NCBI GenBank assembly: GCA_951804985.1 | Contig: OX638131.1 | Coordinates: 8,408,630 to 8,472,629, forward strand | Source: Dryomyza anilis | Lineage: Eukaryota; Arthropoda; Insecta; Diptera; Dryomyzidae | Direction of reading: 5' to 3' | DNA: 64,000 bases | Shown: positions 1 through 13,200 of the stretch, in pieces | Position numbering within the stretch: position 1 is the first letter of the stretch | How the letters are laid out: each line of letters opens with the position of its first letter | Program-made: the position numbers and the translations under genes | Notes under the pieces: generated by a model | Databases searched by the model: none | Told to the model about the DNA's origin: nothing | What the model saw: the letters and a program-made list of their open reading frames with translations, nothing else

Positions 1-170
1 AAATAATTTAAGTAAAAATTTGGAGTAAAATTTAGATTTTGAATAAAAAATTAAAATTTGAGTGAAAAGTTAAATTTTGAGTGAGCATTGAGTGAAATTT
101 TATAAATTGGGTAAAAATTTAAATTTAGAGTGAAAATATTAAAATTAAATAAAATTATAAATTGTTATTA
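1..170 (-). repeat. Diverged block of the 19-bp minisatellite family (family A), reverse orientation
   Basis: The stretch repeats variants of GAGTGAAAAGTTAAATTTT, which is the reverse-orientation form of the 19-bp unit seen cleanly near 5 kb (there read as AAAAATTCAATTTTT plus CACT). Copies are degenerate and the block runs off the left edge of the window. No ORF of interest. Confidence 0.4.
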
Positions 171-1590
171 ATTAAAAAAACGAAATTAACGAAATTAAAT
201 AAAAAAGTAATTAAAATACAATTTTTATTTCATGCAAATGTTTTAAATTTTTTCTTTACAACACTGTTTTGCGAAAAATTATGATGTTTATATTGACGTT
301 TGTGAATGACGTAGCCTGCAGCATCTGCCACGACTTGCAATAAACTCGAATTCAATTGAAATTGTGAATAAATACAATTTGAAAAAATGATCAAATAAAG
401 CATTATGCAGCGCAGCGTCAAACATGACGGCCGGCCGAACATAACTAATGGGTGTCGTGGCTATTTAGGTGAGTAGTGCTAAAACGGAGTAAAAAAAATC
501 CAAAAAAATTAAAAAATAAGTTAAATAAAAGCTTGTAAAAATACAAAAATATTGTCAAATAATATAAAAAAATAAAATAAATAATAAAATAAATAATAAA
601 ATAAAATTTTGTAGGCTGTCAGAATGACTCAAAATTAATTGGCAGCAAATAAACAAAAAAAAAATATAAATAAATAAATAAATAAATAAAAAAAAATAAA
701 AAAACAAAAATAAAAAAATTAATTAAAAGTCAACAATTAATTTGCGCGCATTAACAGATTTAATTGCATGATATAAAAATGTTTATAGCATGAAATTATC
801 AAGACTTCAAAACATTATTTAGCTTTTTAAATATTTTAGTGCAGCTAATTATAGAAAAAATAAAATAAAATGAAATCTAACAAAATGTAATATAATATGG
901 AAATATAAAAAAAAATTTCAAATAAAAAAAAAAAAATTAAATGAATATTTAAAAATAATAAGAAAGATTTAAAAAAATATATACAAAATATAAAAAACAG
1001 GAACTGTTTGCTGCGCAGCTTTAATTTATTGAATTTCGCTAAATATTTTTGGCAAAATATTTCAAATCGAAATTAAAGCCATGCTAAATCAAGTGTCAAT
1101 GAACGCCAAATAACCAGCTGCTAATTATAAAAAAAGGCAAAAGAAAAAATATTTAAATTTATATATTTTACAATTGTTTTTCTGATGCTGCATAAATTAT
1201 TTTCGTACAATTTTATTTATGATTTGTAGAAAACAACGTCGAAAACCTTCAGCTGCATTTGTTTAAAATTAATTTTTATGTTTGCAAAACTTCCGCATTT
1301 TTATTGCTGCACTTTATAAAATACTAAAATATAATAAAAACACACATAAACTACAAACTAAACTCATAAATTTGAAGAAACTCCAAGGTTTTCGTCAGCA
1401 CCAAAGAATCTTCGGCACTTTGTAAATATTTCTCGCATGCGACAAAATATAAATGCAGCCTTTAAAAAGAGCGCGTCTTAAATGCAAATATAACAAATAT
1501 TAAAAATCAATAAATAAAAAACAAAATCAAAAATATAAAAATATAAAAATACAAAAATTAAAATATATAAAAATCTAAAAAAAAATAACC
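171..1590. other. AT-rich non-repetitive stretch without a recognisable gene
   Basis: Mostly A/T homopolymer-like sequence. A short GC-richer patch at about 300-470 contains an AG/GTGAGT match to a splice donor on the + strand (GT at 469-470). On the minus strand it carries a 70-codon ORF (230-442) without recognisable domains. I do not consider either sufficient for a gene call. Confidence 0.5.
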
Positions 1591-1595
1591 CAAAA

Positions 1596-1960
1596 ACTCA
1601 CTGACGACGCAGCGCATTCGCAACAAACGAATGTACGAACGTTCGTTCGTACGAATGAATGAGATAAAAAAAAAATACAAAATTCACATTTCTTATAATT
1701 TTTTATTTTATAAATGCAGCGCCTTGCTACAGTTCCAGGTTCAGTCAAATTCTGCAACTCGTTCGATATTGTTTGAGCGCGCGCTGCGTCCGTCGTTCGT
1801 TGGTTCGTTGCGTTAGTTTTTTTCACTTGGTTAGTACTTGGTACTTGTCGCGAGAGGTAGCACTAACTACGATCGCAAAAGCTTATCATAGACAGTTTAT
1901 AAAAATTGTGTTCGGCGTGCGTTTTTTTTTTGTGTCTTTTGTTGCCTTTTTCTAATGAAT
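1596..1960 (+). promoter_or_regulatory. GC-richer island, possible promoter/5' exon region
   Basis: This 365-bp island stands out from its AT-rich surroundings by repeated CGTTCG, GTTCGT and GCGCGC words, the style typical of fly promoters and 5' leader exons. The ORFs in it (83 codons minus, 61 and 60 codons plus) overlap each other and show no domain, so I read it as noncoding. A plausible donor follows at 2545 (AAAAG/GTGAGA). It could be the first noncoding exon of the rightward secreted-protein gene at 32.65 kb, whose coding exon begins at a splice acceptor, but nothing in the sequence proves that link. Confidence 0.25.
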
Positions 1961-2567
1961 TTTGGCTCGTGCGCGTAAAAGTTAATAAAAGCAAAAGATT
2001 ATCGAATTTAATTTGTGTTCTTTTTTAAATATTTGTTTTTTAAATTCCGCGCAATTCCGTGGTTCTTTGAAACATAATTATCAAAAAAAAAAAATCATTT
2101 TGAAAATTTTGATTTTATTAAAATTTCATTGAAATAAAATTAAATAAAAAAATTAAATACATATGTCGATTTTATAAAAGCTGTTAGAGAAAATTTTTAC
2201 AAAAAATTCTTTAAAAAAATTACATCAAATTTTTTTAATTGGAAGATATTTTTTATATTTAATGCATTTTTAAGATTTAGATATTATGATTGAAAATATT
2301 TGATAATATTAGTCATTTTTTTTTTAATTTTAAATTTTGGATTTTATTTTAATTTTTTTATCAAATTTTAAAATTTTTAAAATTTACCATTTTGAAATTT
2401 TATTTAACTTTTTTTTTTTTATTTATGTTTCAAGACTTATTGAACTGCTGAACTTTTTTTGAAGTCGATTCAAAATTAAGTAAAATCAGATTGCAACGCA
2501 TTATTTTATTGGATACAATTGGATATTAAAACAAATTTGAAAAGGTGAGAATTAGTATTAAAAAAAG

Positions 2568-2598
<31 letters not shown>

Positions 2599-3046
2599 GT
2601 ACAAAATTTAATAAAACATATAAAATAAAACATTTAATAAGTTAAAATTAAAAAATATACTATAATAAAAAACTTAAAAAATATAAAATAATGATAAAAA
2701 TGGTATTAGATATTCAAAAAGAAAATAATTAAAAAAAGAGTTAAAAATAGTAAAGTAATTTGCTGTGTTCCAGAAGTAAAACTCACCATATACAAAATGT
2801 TAAATTTCATGTTTTTTTTTTTGTTATTAATAAAGAAAACCATCATTTGTATAGTTTTGTGACCACTTAAGGATATAGTGCTCATAAATGAACTATTTTT
2901 GAAATAAAAAAAATATGTAAAATTGATTCACAGAAATCAAACATTCCAATAAAATAAAAAATAAAAAGAACTTAGCTTTTATTCAATATTTATTTTTTCC
3001 CGTGAACTGTACTTACGTCTGTTCGAAAAAGGACCATTTAAACTAG
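1961..3046. other. AT-rich stretch with a short (TAA)n microsatellite
   Basis: Apart from a (TAA)n run at about 2569-2594 and the donor-like AAAAG/GTGAGA with GT at 2545-2546, I see only AT-rich sequence without coding potential. Confidence 0.5.
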
Positions 3047-3250
3047 CACAGAAAAAAAAATATATTTGTAAATATAGCAAACAATTTGATCAATACAATT
3101 AATTTTCATTTGTTTCATCATCGATACGACCTTTAATTGAATTAATCAAATAGTTAATCATATTAATCAATAAATTAACAATAAAAAAAAGTTGCATCAA
3201 TACAATTAAATAATTGCTGAAATGACTATTGCATTAATTGCATTAACAAT
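3047..3250. mobile_element. Diverged MITE-like element related to the one at 51 kb
   Basis: Begins with CACAGAAAAAAAAATA just after TAG, the same terminus as the TA-target MITEs in the dac region, and shares the interior word GTAAATATAGCAA at the same distance from the end as the 51-kb element. The right terminus is not recognisable, so the copy is old or truncated; the right boundary given is approximate. Confidence 0.3.
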
Positions 3251-4243
3251 CACCGTTGTTGAGCACAACTATAGCAGCGGCGCGTCGTCATGATGCGAGA
3301 TTGCAGCAAATGAACGCCGACAAACAAGCCAGTGATTGAATTTTTAATTTGCACGTTTGGTGGCGCTCACATTATTCTTATTTGGTATATGCTTATAGAG
3401 CTTGATCATCCTTTAGTTATGCTTCCAACGTCATCATCAAAAAAGTATATGTTATGTAATTTCACAAGGAGTTATAAAATTCTTTTTTAATTAACTGAAT
3501 GATAATTATAGAGACTGTAAAGATAATAAAAATACTTTTCAAACGTCGACCATACCAATCGATTATCGCAAAGGAAAAATAAGTGTAGGTTTGTGATATT
3601 AAACGAAGATCTATTTGGGACAGCAACTACAATAGCTTAAAATAATACTTAAGAACTTCTCGCATCAACAACATGTATCATTTATAACTTATGCCCTTTA
3701 GAAAGTATGTAAGCTTTCAGCAAGTACAAACAAAATTTCAGAAAGCTTTTAATATATATTAAGAAAAATACCTACCAGTTATCTGCTAGCATTTTAATGA
3801 TAAAATGTTTATAATGATTGCCAATTTAGGCTGACAATTATATTAATTGAAATAAAAATACTAAATTATAATTTGTGATAGTTATAATAAATCGAAGTTT
3901 GAACCAAAAGCTATTTTGGCGAAAGCAAGAACTCATATGTCAATCAAATGATTATCACTTTCAATCACCCAAACATAATTGGTTGGAACAATGTTTTGGT
4001 AATTGTGCAAACCAATCATGTTTTGATAGTTGAAAGTGACAAGCATTTTATTGGGAATTAGTTAGTATAATATGATTATAAGGATTGTATTATTGTTCAA
4101 CTGAAATATAAATAACAAGAATTGGATTGTGACAACCATGTTTGAATCATGATGCATTTATATATTTTCCCTGCGTCTACAACTATTTTAATAGTGCGCA
4201 TATTTGCAGCAAAGATTTTATTTTCAAATTTCAAATTTTTTCA
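3251..4243. other. Non-repetitive noncoding stretch containing a hairpin
   Basis: Moderately AT-rich, with no gene recognised. It contains the inverted repeat annotated separately at 3946-4048 and vague internal similarity between segments near 3590 and 3880 that suggests an old duplication or mobile-element relic. Confidence 0.45.
3946..4048. repeat. Imperfect inverted repeat (41-bp arms, 21-bp loop)
   Basis: The left arm 3946-3986 and right arm 4008-4048 are largely reverse complementary: both read, after inversion, as A-rich start, TNTCACTTTCAA, a variable core, AAACATNATTGGTT. Probably the remnant of a foldback or MITE element; no target duplication is obvious. Confidence 0.55.
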
Positions 4244-6040
4244 AATATTCAAATTTTCATTAAAAATTCAATTTTCATTAAAAATTCAATTTTCATTAAA
4301 AATTCAATTTTCATTAAAAATTCAAATTTTTCATAAAAATTTAATTTTTTAGTAAAAATTCAATTTTCATTAAAAATTCAATTTTTCACTATAAATTCAA
4401 TATTCAAATTTTCAATAAAAATTCAATTTTCATTAAAAATTTAACTTTTCACTAAAAATTAAATTTTTTACTAAAAATTCAATTTTTTACTAAAAAAATC
4501 AATTTTCACTAAAAATTCATATTTTTTCATAAAAAATTAAATTTTTCACTAAATATTCAAATTTTCATTAAAAATTCAATTTTCATTAAAAATTCAATTT
4601 TCATTAAAAATTTAATTTTTCAGTAAAATTCAATTTTTCACTAAAAATTCAATTTTTCAAAAAAAATTAAATTTTCATTAAAAATTTAATTTTTCACTAA
4701 AAAATTAAATTTTCATTAAAAATTCAATTTTTCACTAAAAATTCAATTTTTCTCTAAAAATTCAATTTTTCACTAAAAATTCAATTTTTCACTAAAAATT
4801 CAATTTTTCACTAAAAATTCAATTTTCATTAAAAATTTCAATTTTTAAAAAATTTAATTTTTCAGTAAAAATTAAATTTTCATTAAAAATTGAATTTTTC
4901 AGTAAAAATTCAATTTTTCACTAAAAACTCAATTTTTCACTAAAAATTCAATTTTTCACTAAATATTCAAATTTTCATTAAAAATTCAATTTTCATTAAA
5001 AATTCAATTTTTCACTAAAAATTCAATTTTTCACTAAAAATTCAATTTTTCACTAAAAATTCAATTTTTCACTAAAAATTCAATTTTTCACTAAAAATTC
5101 AATTTTTCACTAAAAATTCAATTTTTCACTAAAAATTCAATTTTTCACTAAAAATTCAATTTTCATTAAAAATTTCAATTTTTAAAAAATTTAATTTTTC
5201 AGTAAAAATTAAATTTTCATTAAAAATTGAATTTTTCAGTAAAAATTCAATTTTTCACTAAAAACTCAATTTTTCACTAAAAATTCAATTTTTCACTAAA
5301 TATTCAAATTTTCATTAAAAATTCAATTTTCATTAAAAATTCAATTTTTCACTAAAAATTCAATTTTTCACTAAAAATTCAATTTTTCACTTAAAATTCA
5401 ATTTTTCACTAAAAATTCAATTTTTCACTAAAAATTCAATTTTTCACTAAAAATTCAATTTTTCACTAAAAATTCAATTTTTCACTAAAAATTCAATTTT
5501 TCACTAAAATTTCAATTTATTCATAAAAAATTTAATTTTTCACTAAAAATTCAATTTTTCACTAAAAATTCAATTTTTCACTAAAAATTCAATTTTTCAC
5601 TAAAAATTCAATTTTTCACTAAAAATTCAATTTTTCACTAAAAATTCAATTTTTCACTAAAAATTCAATTTTTCACTAAAAAATTCAATTTTTCACTAAA
5701 AATTCAATTTTTCACTAAAAAATTCAATTTTTCACTAAAAAATTCAATTTTTCACTAAAAATTCAATTTTTCACTAAAAATTCAATATTTCACTAAAAAT
5801 TCAATTTATTCATAAAATTTTTTATTTTTCTGTAAAATTCGATTATCATTAAAAATTCAATTATAATTAAAAATTAAATTTTCATTAAAAATTCAATTTT
5901 CATTAAAAATTTCAATTTTAAACTATTTTAATTACATTTTTCACTAAAAATTATATTTTTCACTTAAATTCAATTTTACACTTCAAATTCCATTTTTCAC
6001 TTAAAATTCCATTTTGACTAAAATTTGAATTTTTCATATA
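4244..6040 (+). repeat. 19-bp minisatellite (family A), main array with higher-order duplication
   Basis: About 1.8 kb of a 19-bp unit made of a 15-bp odd palindrome, AAAAATTCAATTTTT, plus CACT. Shorter variants lacking CAC occur at the left edge. A block of irregular units starting at 4811 recurs at 5148, an offset of 337 bp, so segments of many units have been duplicated together. Two short ORFs at the left edge arise from repeats and are not genes. Other blocks of the family lie at 10.3, 31.7, 35.8 and 40.2 kb, the last two in inverted orientation. Confidence 0.95.
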
Positions 6041-7140
6041 AAAAAAAAATCTGCTTTAAATAATTTTATTCTTCAACACATATTTTGTGATCTTCATCAA
6101 TGATCAAGGCATAAATTAAAGTGAAACAAATGAAAAATAACTCGATCTGGTCACCTACAAAAATCGACGCCAATTTACATTGAATTGTAAATGCAACGTG
6201 CCACATTGTCAAACATGGCTCAAAGTGCAGAGTGCTGAGTACTGCTTGTTAGTCAAAACACTTTGAGGTGCACAGACCACAGGAGCAGTTGTCGCGAGAC
6301 ATGGTAGCTAAGTTTGCGCCACAATAAATTCAAAAATTTGATACATTTTCCATGCAACGGACGCCTCTGTCACTGAGGAAGTGGCCAAGCATGCAACAAT
6401 ATTTGTCACACGTTGTATTTCAATCTGTTTTTTTTTTTTAGATTGGATAACTGCATAAAATAAATGCAAAATTATTTGGTGCTACTGCGTATTTTTCGAG
6501 TATTATTTCTTTCTGGTGCGACACAATAACATTTTGAGTGCTGCTTGAATGATTGCTTGAGGTAGACAGACAATTATTGAAATATATATTTTTTCTTTAT
6601 TTTTCTATTTTCTTGCAATTGAATTATGCATGAATTGGCGTGCAACATGCCAGCTAGTCACACACAGCGCAAAATATTTTGCAATTTATAGAGCGCAAAA
6701 ATTGGGCACAATTTTGCAGAGTTCATTTTAGCACAAAAAAAAGCTACTCAATATTATTTTTCCTTTTGGGCTTTCCATACACCCGTTCTTTATGATTCGT
6801 GGGTTCTGATTTTAATTGCATATCGTGTAATATTTTTTTATAAAAAATACATTCGAAGATTCAGTTTTTTTTAGCCACTTTTTAGTATATACAAATTAGA
6901 GTAGTTTCTAAAAAAATTCTGAATGTAAATTTTCTCCTAATTGCCAATTCTGATATGAATATAAAAAGAAAATCCTATAATTGAATTTAATTTCAAGATA
7001 TTTAGAATTAAACCCGTAAATTTTCATTTTTTAGGTATACTATTTTTAAACTATTTGTGAATTATGTAGTATTCATTGAATTTTGTAGTATTCAAAATGT
7101 AATGAGAAAAAAAAATTATCTAGAAGATAGTAAAATTACT
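6041..7140. other. Non-repetitive noncoding stretch
   Basis: Somewhat less AT-rich at about 6160-6420. No ORF, RNA or repeat recognised. Confidence 0.5.
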
Positions 7141-8520
7141 AACTTTACTTATTTAAAAAAATGGGTTTTATAGTACTTTTGTAGAACTTTAGTAAATTTT
7201 TTTATAACTTTTAATACTTTCGTATTATTAATGTAATATTGTTGTAATACTTTTGTAATACTTTTGTAATACTTTTGTAATACTTTTGTAATACTTTGGT
7301 AATACTATGGCAATACGTGTACAATACTTTTGTAATAATATAATACTTTACTAATTCTATAATACTTTAATAATACTATAATATTTTAGTAAAACTATAA
7401 TACTTTAGTAATACTTTGTAATGCTTTAGTAACACTTTTGTAATTTTGTTAATTTCTGGTTCAACTTTAGTCACACTTTTGTAATACTTCTGTATTACTT
7501 TTGTAATCTTTTTGTTAAAATTTTAATACTTTTGTAATACTATTGTAATAATTTCGGTAATACCTTTGTAATACTTTTGTACTATTTTCATAATGCTTTT
7601 GTAATGCTTTTGTAATACTTTTGATATACTTTTGTAATACATTTGTCATCCTTTGGTAATCCTTTTGTTATACTTTTGTAGTACATTTTAAACTTTTGTA
7701 GAATTTTTGTAATACTTTTGTAATACTTTTGCAATACTTTTGCAATATTTTTGTAATATTTTAATAATACATTTACAGTGTCTACTGAAGACTTTTGTAA
7801 TACTTTTGTTACATTTTTGTAATACTTTTGTAATATTTTTATAATACTTTTGAAATATATTCAAATTTCATTTATAAATTGTTTGCAATACGTTTGCAAT
7901 ACTTTTGTAATACTTTTTTTATACTTTTGTAATACTTTTGTTATACTTTTGTAATAAATTTGTAATCCTTTATCAATCTTGTGCTAATCTTTTTGTAATA
8001 CTTTTGTATAATTTTTAAATTACTTTTATAATTTGTTTGCAATAGTTTTGCAATACTTTTGTAATATTTTTATAATACTTTTGTAATACCTTTGCAGGGT
8101 CTATTGAAGACTTTTGTATTACTTTTGTAATACTTTGTAATATTTCATCATTTTTTCTGTTATAATTTGTAATATTTTTCTAATAATTTTGTAATACTTT
8201 TATTACATTTTTTTAATACTTTTGTAATATTTTTAACATACTTTTGAAATATTTTCAAATTACGGTTATAAATTGTTCGAAATACTTTTACCATACTTTT
8301 GCAATACTTTTGTAATAATATTTTCAACGTTTGTAATACTTTTGTTATACTTTTGTAAAACATTTCCTTTTGTAATCCTTTGTCAATCTTTTGGTAATCC
8401 TTTTGTAATACTTTCGTAATTCTTTTGTATATTTTTTTATAATATTTTAATAATACTTTTGTAGTCTCTACGTAAGACTTTTGTATTACTTTTGTAATAC
8501 TTAAATTCGTTTGCAATTTC
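7141..8520 (+). repeat. 11-bp minisatellite (family B), first block
   Basis: Tandem copies of AATACTTTTGT with many substitutions and small indels, cleanest near 7245-7300. The 118-codon minus-strand ORF at 8160-8516 is a translation of this array (Lys/Thr/Val/Leu/Gln-rich, repeated KVLQK) and is not a gene. A second block of the same family begins at 9956. Confidence 0.9.
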
Positions 8521-9955
8521 CTAAAAAATGATGTATATAAAAATAGTGTTGAGCTGTAGTATTTATGATAATCATTTCATTTATCTTAAAGTGCATACTT
8601 TAAATTTGCATTATTTGCTGTCACTATTTTATAAAGGAAGTTTTTATTTTGCATTTTAACTAAATAAACAATAAATTTTATTGCATAAATTTCCGTCCGT
8701 AGAAAAATGTATGCAGGAAATGAGTTATTTCAGAGTTCAATTAAATCGTGTTTTTTATGGACCATAACAAAGCACTTTAGGTGAATCAACCGTCCTTAGC
8801 TTAGACATGACATTTTACTACTTAGTTTTATGATAGTCGCTGGCATTGACATATTTTAGAGGCAAATGTTTTTATTTTAACAAATGCTTCTTCAAACATT
8901 TGTCCCAAAATTAAATTTGCCTCGAAATTGACTTTATTAATTAATTTTAAATTATTTTATATTTATTTAACAATTTCTTTTAACTTTTTGAATATTTTAA
9001 GATATACAAAATAATATTTCACTTCTTAGACCCTACACTAAAAGTTAATAGGGTAGAAAAAAGTAGTAGACAAAGTTGTTGGAAAAGTGTAGAAAAAGTA
9101 TTTATTTTTGTAAATGAAATATTTCTCAATTTTTGGTTCTTAGATCACTCTATTTAGTATTTTATTAAATACAAATTTATTTCGTTAATTTTGCGTCACC
9201 TTATATCATTTCCGCTTTGCAGCATATTTTTGCAATAAAATTAAAATATTTCTTAAACACACATTTTGCTTTTTTCTACGATTAACATTTATTATATTTG
9301 TTTATTTAACCATATTGCTACAAATTGGCGATGACTGCATTTTTATGATGCGCATAAAATTAGCATTTTTACGAAACCAAACTGAACTAATTTAAATCAA
9401 CCACGCAATGATTAAAATTTGCAAAATATCAAAGAAATTTCAGTGCAAAAATGTTATCTTGCAGCACAAATTTTAAACTATTCCGGTTTGAGTTTAATTT
9501 ATGTCGTTCAAAAAAGATTTTTGCACTGGGTTCAAGGCTAGAAAAAGTTTGGATATGTGTTACACTTTTGTGTTGACATCTTAAAGCGTGCGAAATATGT
9601 TTTAAATATGCAAAATAGAAAATACTTATTTCAAATCAACATAATTAAAAAATATCGTTTGATTATGCAGTTCATTCGAAAAATAGTTAATGCAAAAACG
9701 TGCTGTCATTTAAACTTTTTTTTATTAAAGTTGAATCAAACTGCGAAATGCCAACCGAAGCCGGTTCTATTAAAGCAGGTACAGAGTTTAAAAATAAATT
9801 TATTTATATATCATGCGTTAATTTACAGATGGAGTTCAATAGAAATTTATGAATTCAAGATTTTAAACTAAATTTAGAAATACAAAAAGTATTCTTATTT
9901 TTATTGAAAATACAAATTTTTCAAATTTGTATTACATATGTATTCTATTTCTTTA
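8521..9955. other. Non-repetitive noncoding stretch with a mini-me-like fragment
   Basis: No gene recognised; the 104-codon ORF at 9557-9871 has no recognisable domain and ordinary AT-rich composition. At 9028-9056 the sequence ACCCTACACTAAAAG followed by AGGGTA resembles the terminus of the mini-me-like element at 55.1 kb, so a small solo fragment may be present. Confidence 0.45.
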
Positions 9956-10338
9956 ATAATCTGTTTGTAATATTTTTAAAACATTTTTGTAATACTTTTG
10001 TAATACATTTGTATTCCTTTGGTAATTCTTTTGTAATACTTTTGTAATATTTTCATAATGCTTTTGTAATACTTTTAATATTCATTTGTAATACATTTGT
10101 TATCCTTATGTTATAGTTTTGTAGTACTTTTTAAACATTTTCAGAATTTTTGTAATACTTTTGTAATACTTTTGTAATACTTTTATTATACTTTTGTAAT
10201 ATTTTTAAATTACTTTTATAATTTCTTTGCAATACTCTTGTGATATTTTTATGACACTTTTGCGGTGTCTACTGAAAAATTGTGTATTACTTTTGTAAAA
10301 ATTTGTAATACTTTTGGAACACATTTGTAATCCTTTGT
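9956..10338 (+). repeat. 11-bp minisatellite (family B), second block
   Basis: Same AATACTTTTGT unit and orientation as the block at 7.1-8.5 kb, degenerate. It abuts a family A block directly at about 10340. Confidence 0.85.
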
Positions 10339-10790
10339 CAATTCACTAAAAATTTAAATTTTAACAAAAAATTCAATTACCACTAAAAATCAAATTACCA
10401 TTAAAATTTAATATTTTTACAAAAAAAATCAATTTTTCACAAAAAATCAATTTTTTATTAAAAATTCAATTTTTCACAAAAACTTTAATTTTTCGCAAAA
10501 TATTCAATTTTTCACAAAATATTCAATTTTTCACTAAAAATTCAATTTTTCACTAAAAATTAAATTTTTCACTAAAAATTAAATTTTTCACTAAAAATTA
10601 AATTTTTCACAAAAAATTCAATTTTTCACTAAAAATTCAATGTTTCACTAAAAATTCAATTTTTCACTACAAAATTAAATTTTCAATTAAAATTCAATTT
10701 TTCACTAAAAATTCAATTTTCACAATTAATTAAATTTTTCAATAAAAATTCAATTTTTCACAAAAACTTAAATTTTTCACTAAAAATTCA
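10339..10790 (+). repeat. 19-bp minisatellite (family A), second block
   Basis: Copies of the unit TTTTTCACTAAAAATTCAA and variants with TTTTTCACAAAAAATTCAA, same orientation as the 4.2-6.0 kb array. Confidence 0.9.
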
Positions 10791-12227
10791 TTCGCATTTA
10801 TCTACTTTAATTCTCAAACTGGTTCTATTTTTATTTTAATAATATATTTTTAATTCTACTATTTTAGTATAGTGGTTAAACTGCATTTTTTGACTGCTTT
10901 TATAATATATTAAATTTGAATCAAATTTATATAAAATATATTCACACTTCCTGCTCTATTGTGAATAACTTGAAGTGTTGATTAAATTTACACACTTGAT
11001 ATTTAATTAAACTAATAAAAAATTTGGATGAAAGTCAGTGATTTTTAAAATTAAATTTAGCAATAATTTGTTTGCCATTGAATCATCTGTCTCGACAACT
11101 AAAAAGACAGTTAAACCAAAAGAGTTTGAGGTCAGAAATAAAATAAAAAATATTTACAGATGAACAATAAAAATGAATATAGGTTGTGAACAAGGTTGCG
11201 GTTTGTTGATTCTCCAAAGGTTTTTCCCAACATAACAAATGCATCTTCAAAAAAGTATTAAACGAATGACAAATAAAATGAATGAATCAATGGTTGAAAG
11301 AATGAATGAATGACTAAATGAATATGTGTCGACAACATGAACTTTTCACAGCATGAAACTGACTGTCACATGAGTCAAAAATTGGTTTTAATGGTGCATT
11401 CTCTGACTGAAAGTCAACGAAAAGGCAGACAAAAAGTCGTCATAACGACAGTCCAAAAGTCGCTAATTCTGCGAACATTGCCGAAGAGAAGGGCGCACGC
11501 CTCAATGCAAATTTCGAACTGCGTCTGCGACGTCAATTGCATTTGTGTGTTGCCAATGTAGTCTGTCTGTTTGTCGGCTACAATGCCCTATCACGAAAAT
11601 TTTTAAAAAACCAAAAAAGAAATAAAAAACGGCACAAAAAATGATGCGGTGTCAGTGCCTTTAATTTAACTGCACGATGCTGCAAAATAATTTTTCTTCG
11701 CATTGCTTTTAGTTGGCTGTTGAAATAAAAAATTAAATGTTGCTGCTCATATTTCATTGAATTCAGTTTTGGGCTTTGAAAGAGCAGCCGCCGCGGCGTG
11801 CAACGCGTGCCTAATAAAATTAAACATGGCTGAAAACAATTGTTGCCAATATTGTTAATTAACATGTAATACTACGTTTAGGTTGTTAACTTTTTTGACT
11901 TGAACACTGGTTGAACAAATTGATTTTTTTCTTTCTGTGGGATTTATATTTTTTGTTGTTTTGAACTGTGCAGACAATTAGTAAACTATTCATCTGGAAA
12001 ATGTGCAATAAAATGCTTCCCACATTAAATTTTTATTATTTCAATTACTTTTGAAGTCTCAAAAGGAAACAAATCTAAATTTTAATTATGCGTTCAAGAA
12101 AAAGACATAAAAGAGCAGTTAAAATATTTAGGCAGTATTTCTATTTAAGCATAAAATATAAATGTTATATAGCGAAAAATAGGATGTACATATTTTCCAG
12201 AGAGTAAATCTGTTATATTGGAAAAAT
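10791..12227. other. Non-repetitive noncoding stretch
   Basis: A GC-richer patch at about 11330-11830 carries short overlapping ORFs on both strands (74 codons plus, 95 codons minus) without domains. I see no gene; it could be regulatory DNA. Confidence 0.45.
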
Positions 12228-13200
12228 AGTCAACAATAAATCTGTTAAATCTGTAATTGATATATAGTAAAATCGATAAACCATAAAACTTAAATCGTAA
12301 AACTATTATACAGCAATTATTATACAGTAAAACTGGTATACAGTGAACTGATATAAATTAAAACTGTTATATAATAAAACAGTAAAACTAGTATACCATA
12401 AACATAAACCATAAACAGTAAACTGTTATACAATAAAACTGTTATAAAGTAAATCTGTTATACAGAAAAACTGTTATACAGTAAAACTGTTATACAGTAA
12501 AACTGGTATACAGTAAAACTGTTATGGAGTAAAACTGTTATACAGTAAAATGTTATAAAGTAAAACTGTTATACAGTAAAACTGCTGTACAGTACAAATT
12601 TTATACAGTAAAACTATTATACAGTAAAACTGTCATACAGTAAAACTGTTATATAGTAAAACTGTTATACAGTAAAACTGTTATACAGTAAAACTGTTAT
12701 ACAGTAAAACTGTTATACAGTAAAACTGGTATACAGGTTAACTGTTATAGATTAAAACTGTTATAGATTAAAACTGTTATACAGTAAAACTGTTGTGCAG
12801 TACAAATTTTATACAGTTAAACTATTATACAGTAAAACTGTTATGCAGTAAAGCTGTTATACAATAAAACTATTATACAGTAAAACTGTTATACAGTAAA
12901 ACTGTTATACAGTAAAACTGTTATACAGTAAAACTGTTATACAGTAAAACTGTTATACAGTAAAACTGTTATACAGTAAAGCTTTTTTAACGTAAAAATG
13001 TTATAGAGTTAACTGTTTTAACGTAAAATTGTTTTACAGTAAAACTGTTTTAAATGTAATGAAACTGTTATACAGTAAAACTCTTTTACATTAAAACTGT
13101 TTTAAAGTATGTAATACTAAAACTTTTATACAATAAAAGAGATAACAAAAAACTGTTATACAGTAAAACTATAATACAATACAACAGATATACAATACAA
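12228..13200. repeat. 16-bp minisatellite built of alternating dyads (family C)
   Basis: Roughly 50-60 copies of the 16-bp unit ACAGTAAAACTGTTAT, cleanest at 12640-12730 and 12830-12980, degenerating at both ends. Each unit contains ACAGT-AAA-ACTGT, and the junction between units gives ACTGT-TAT-ACAGT, so every half unit can pair with either neighbour and either strand can fold into hairpins in any register. Confidence 0.95.

Noticed and set aside
4244..6040. CRISPR-like array of short direct repeats
   Set aside because: Units are contiguous without unique spacers and the context is a eukaryotic nuclear genome; these are minisatellites.
8160..8516. 118-codon minus-strand ORF with coiled-coil look
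   Set aside because: Encoded by the 11-bp family B array; no unique sequence.
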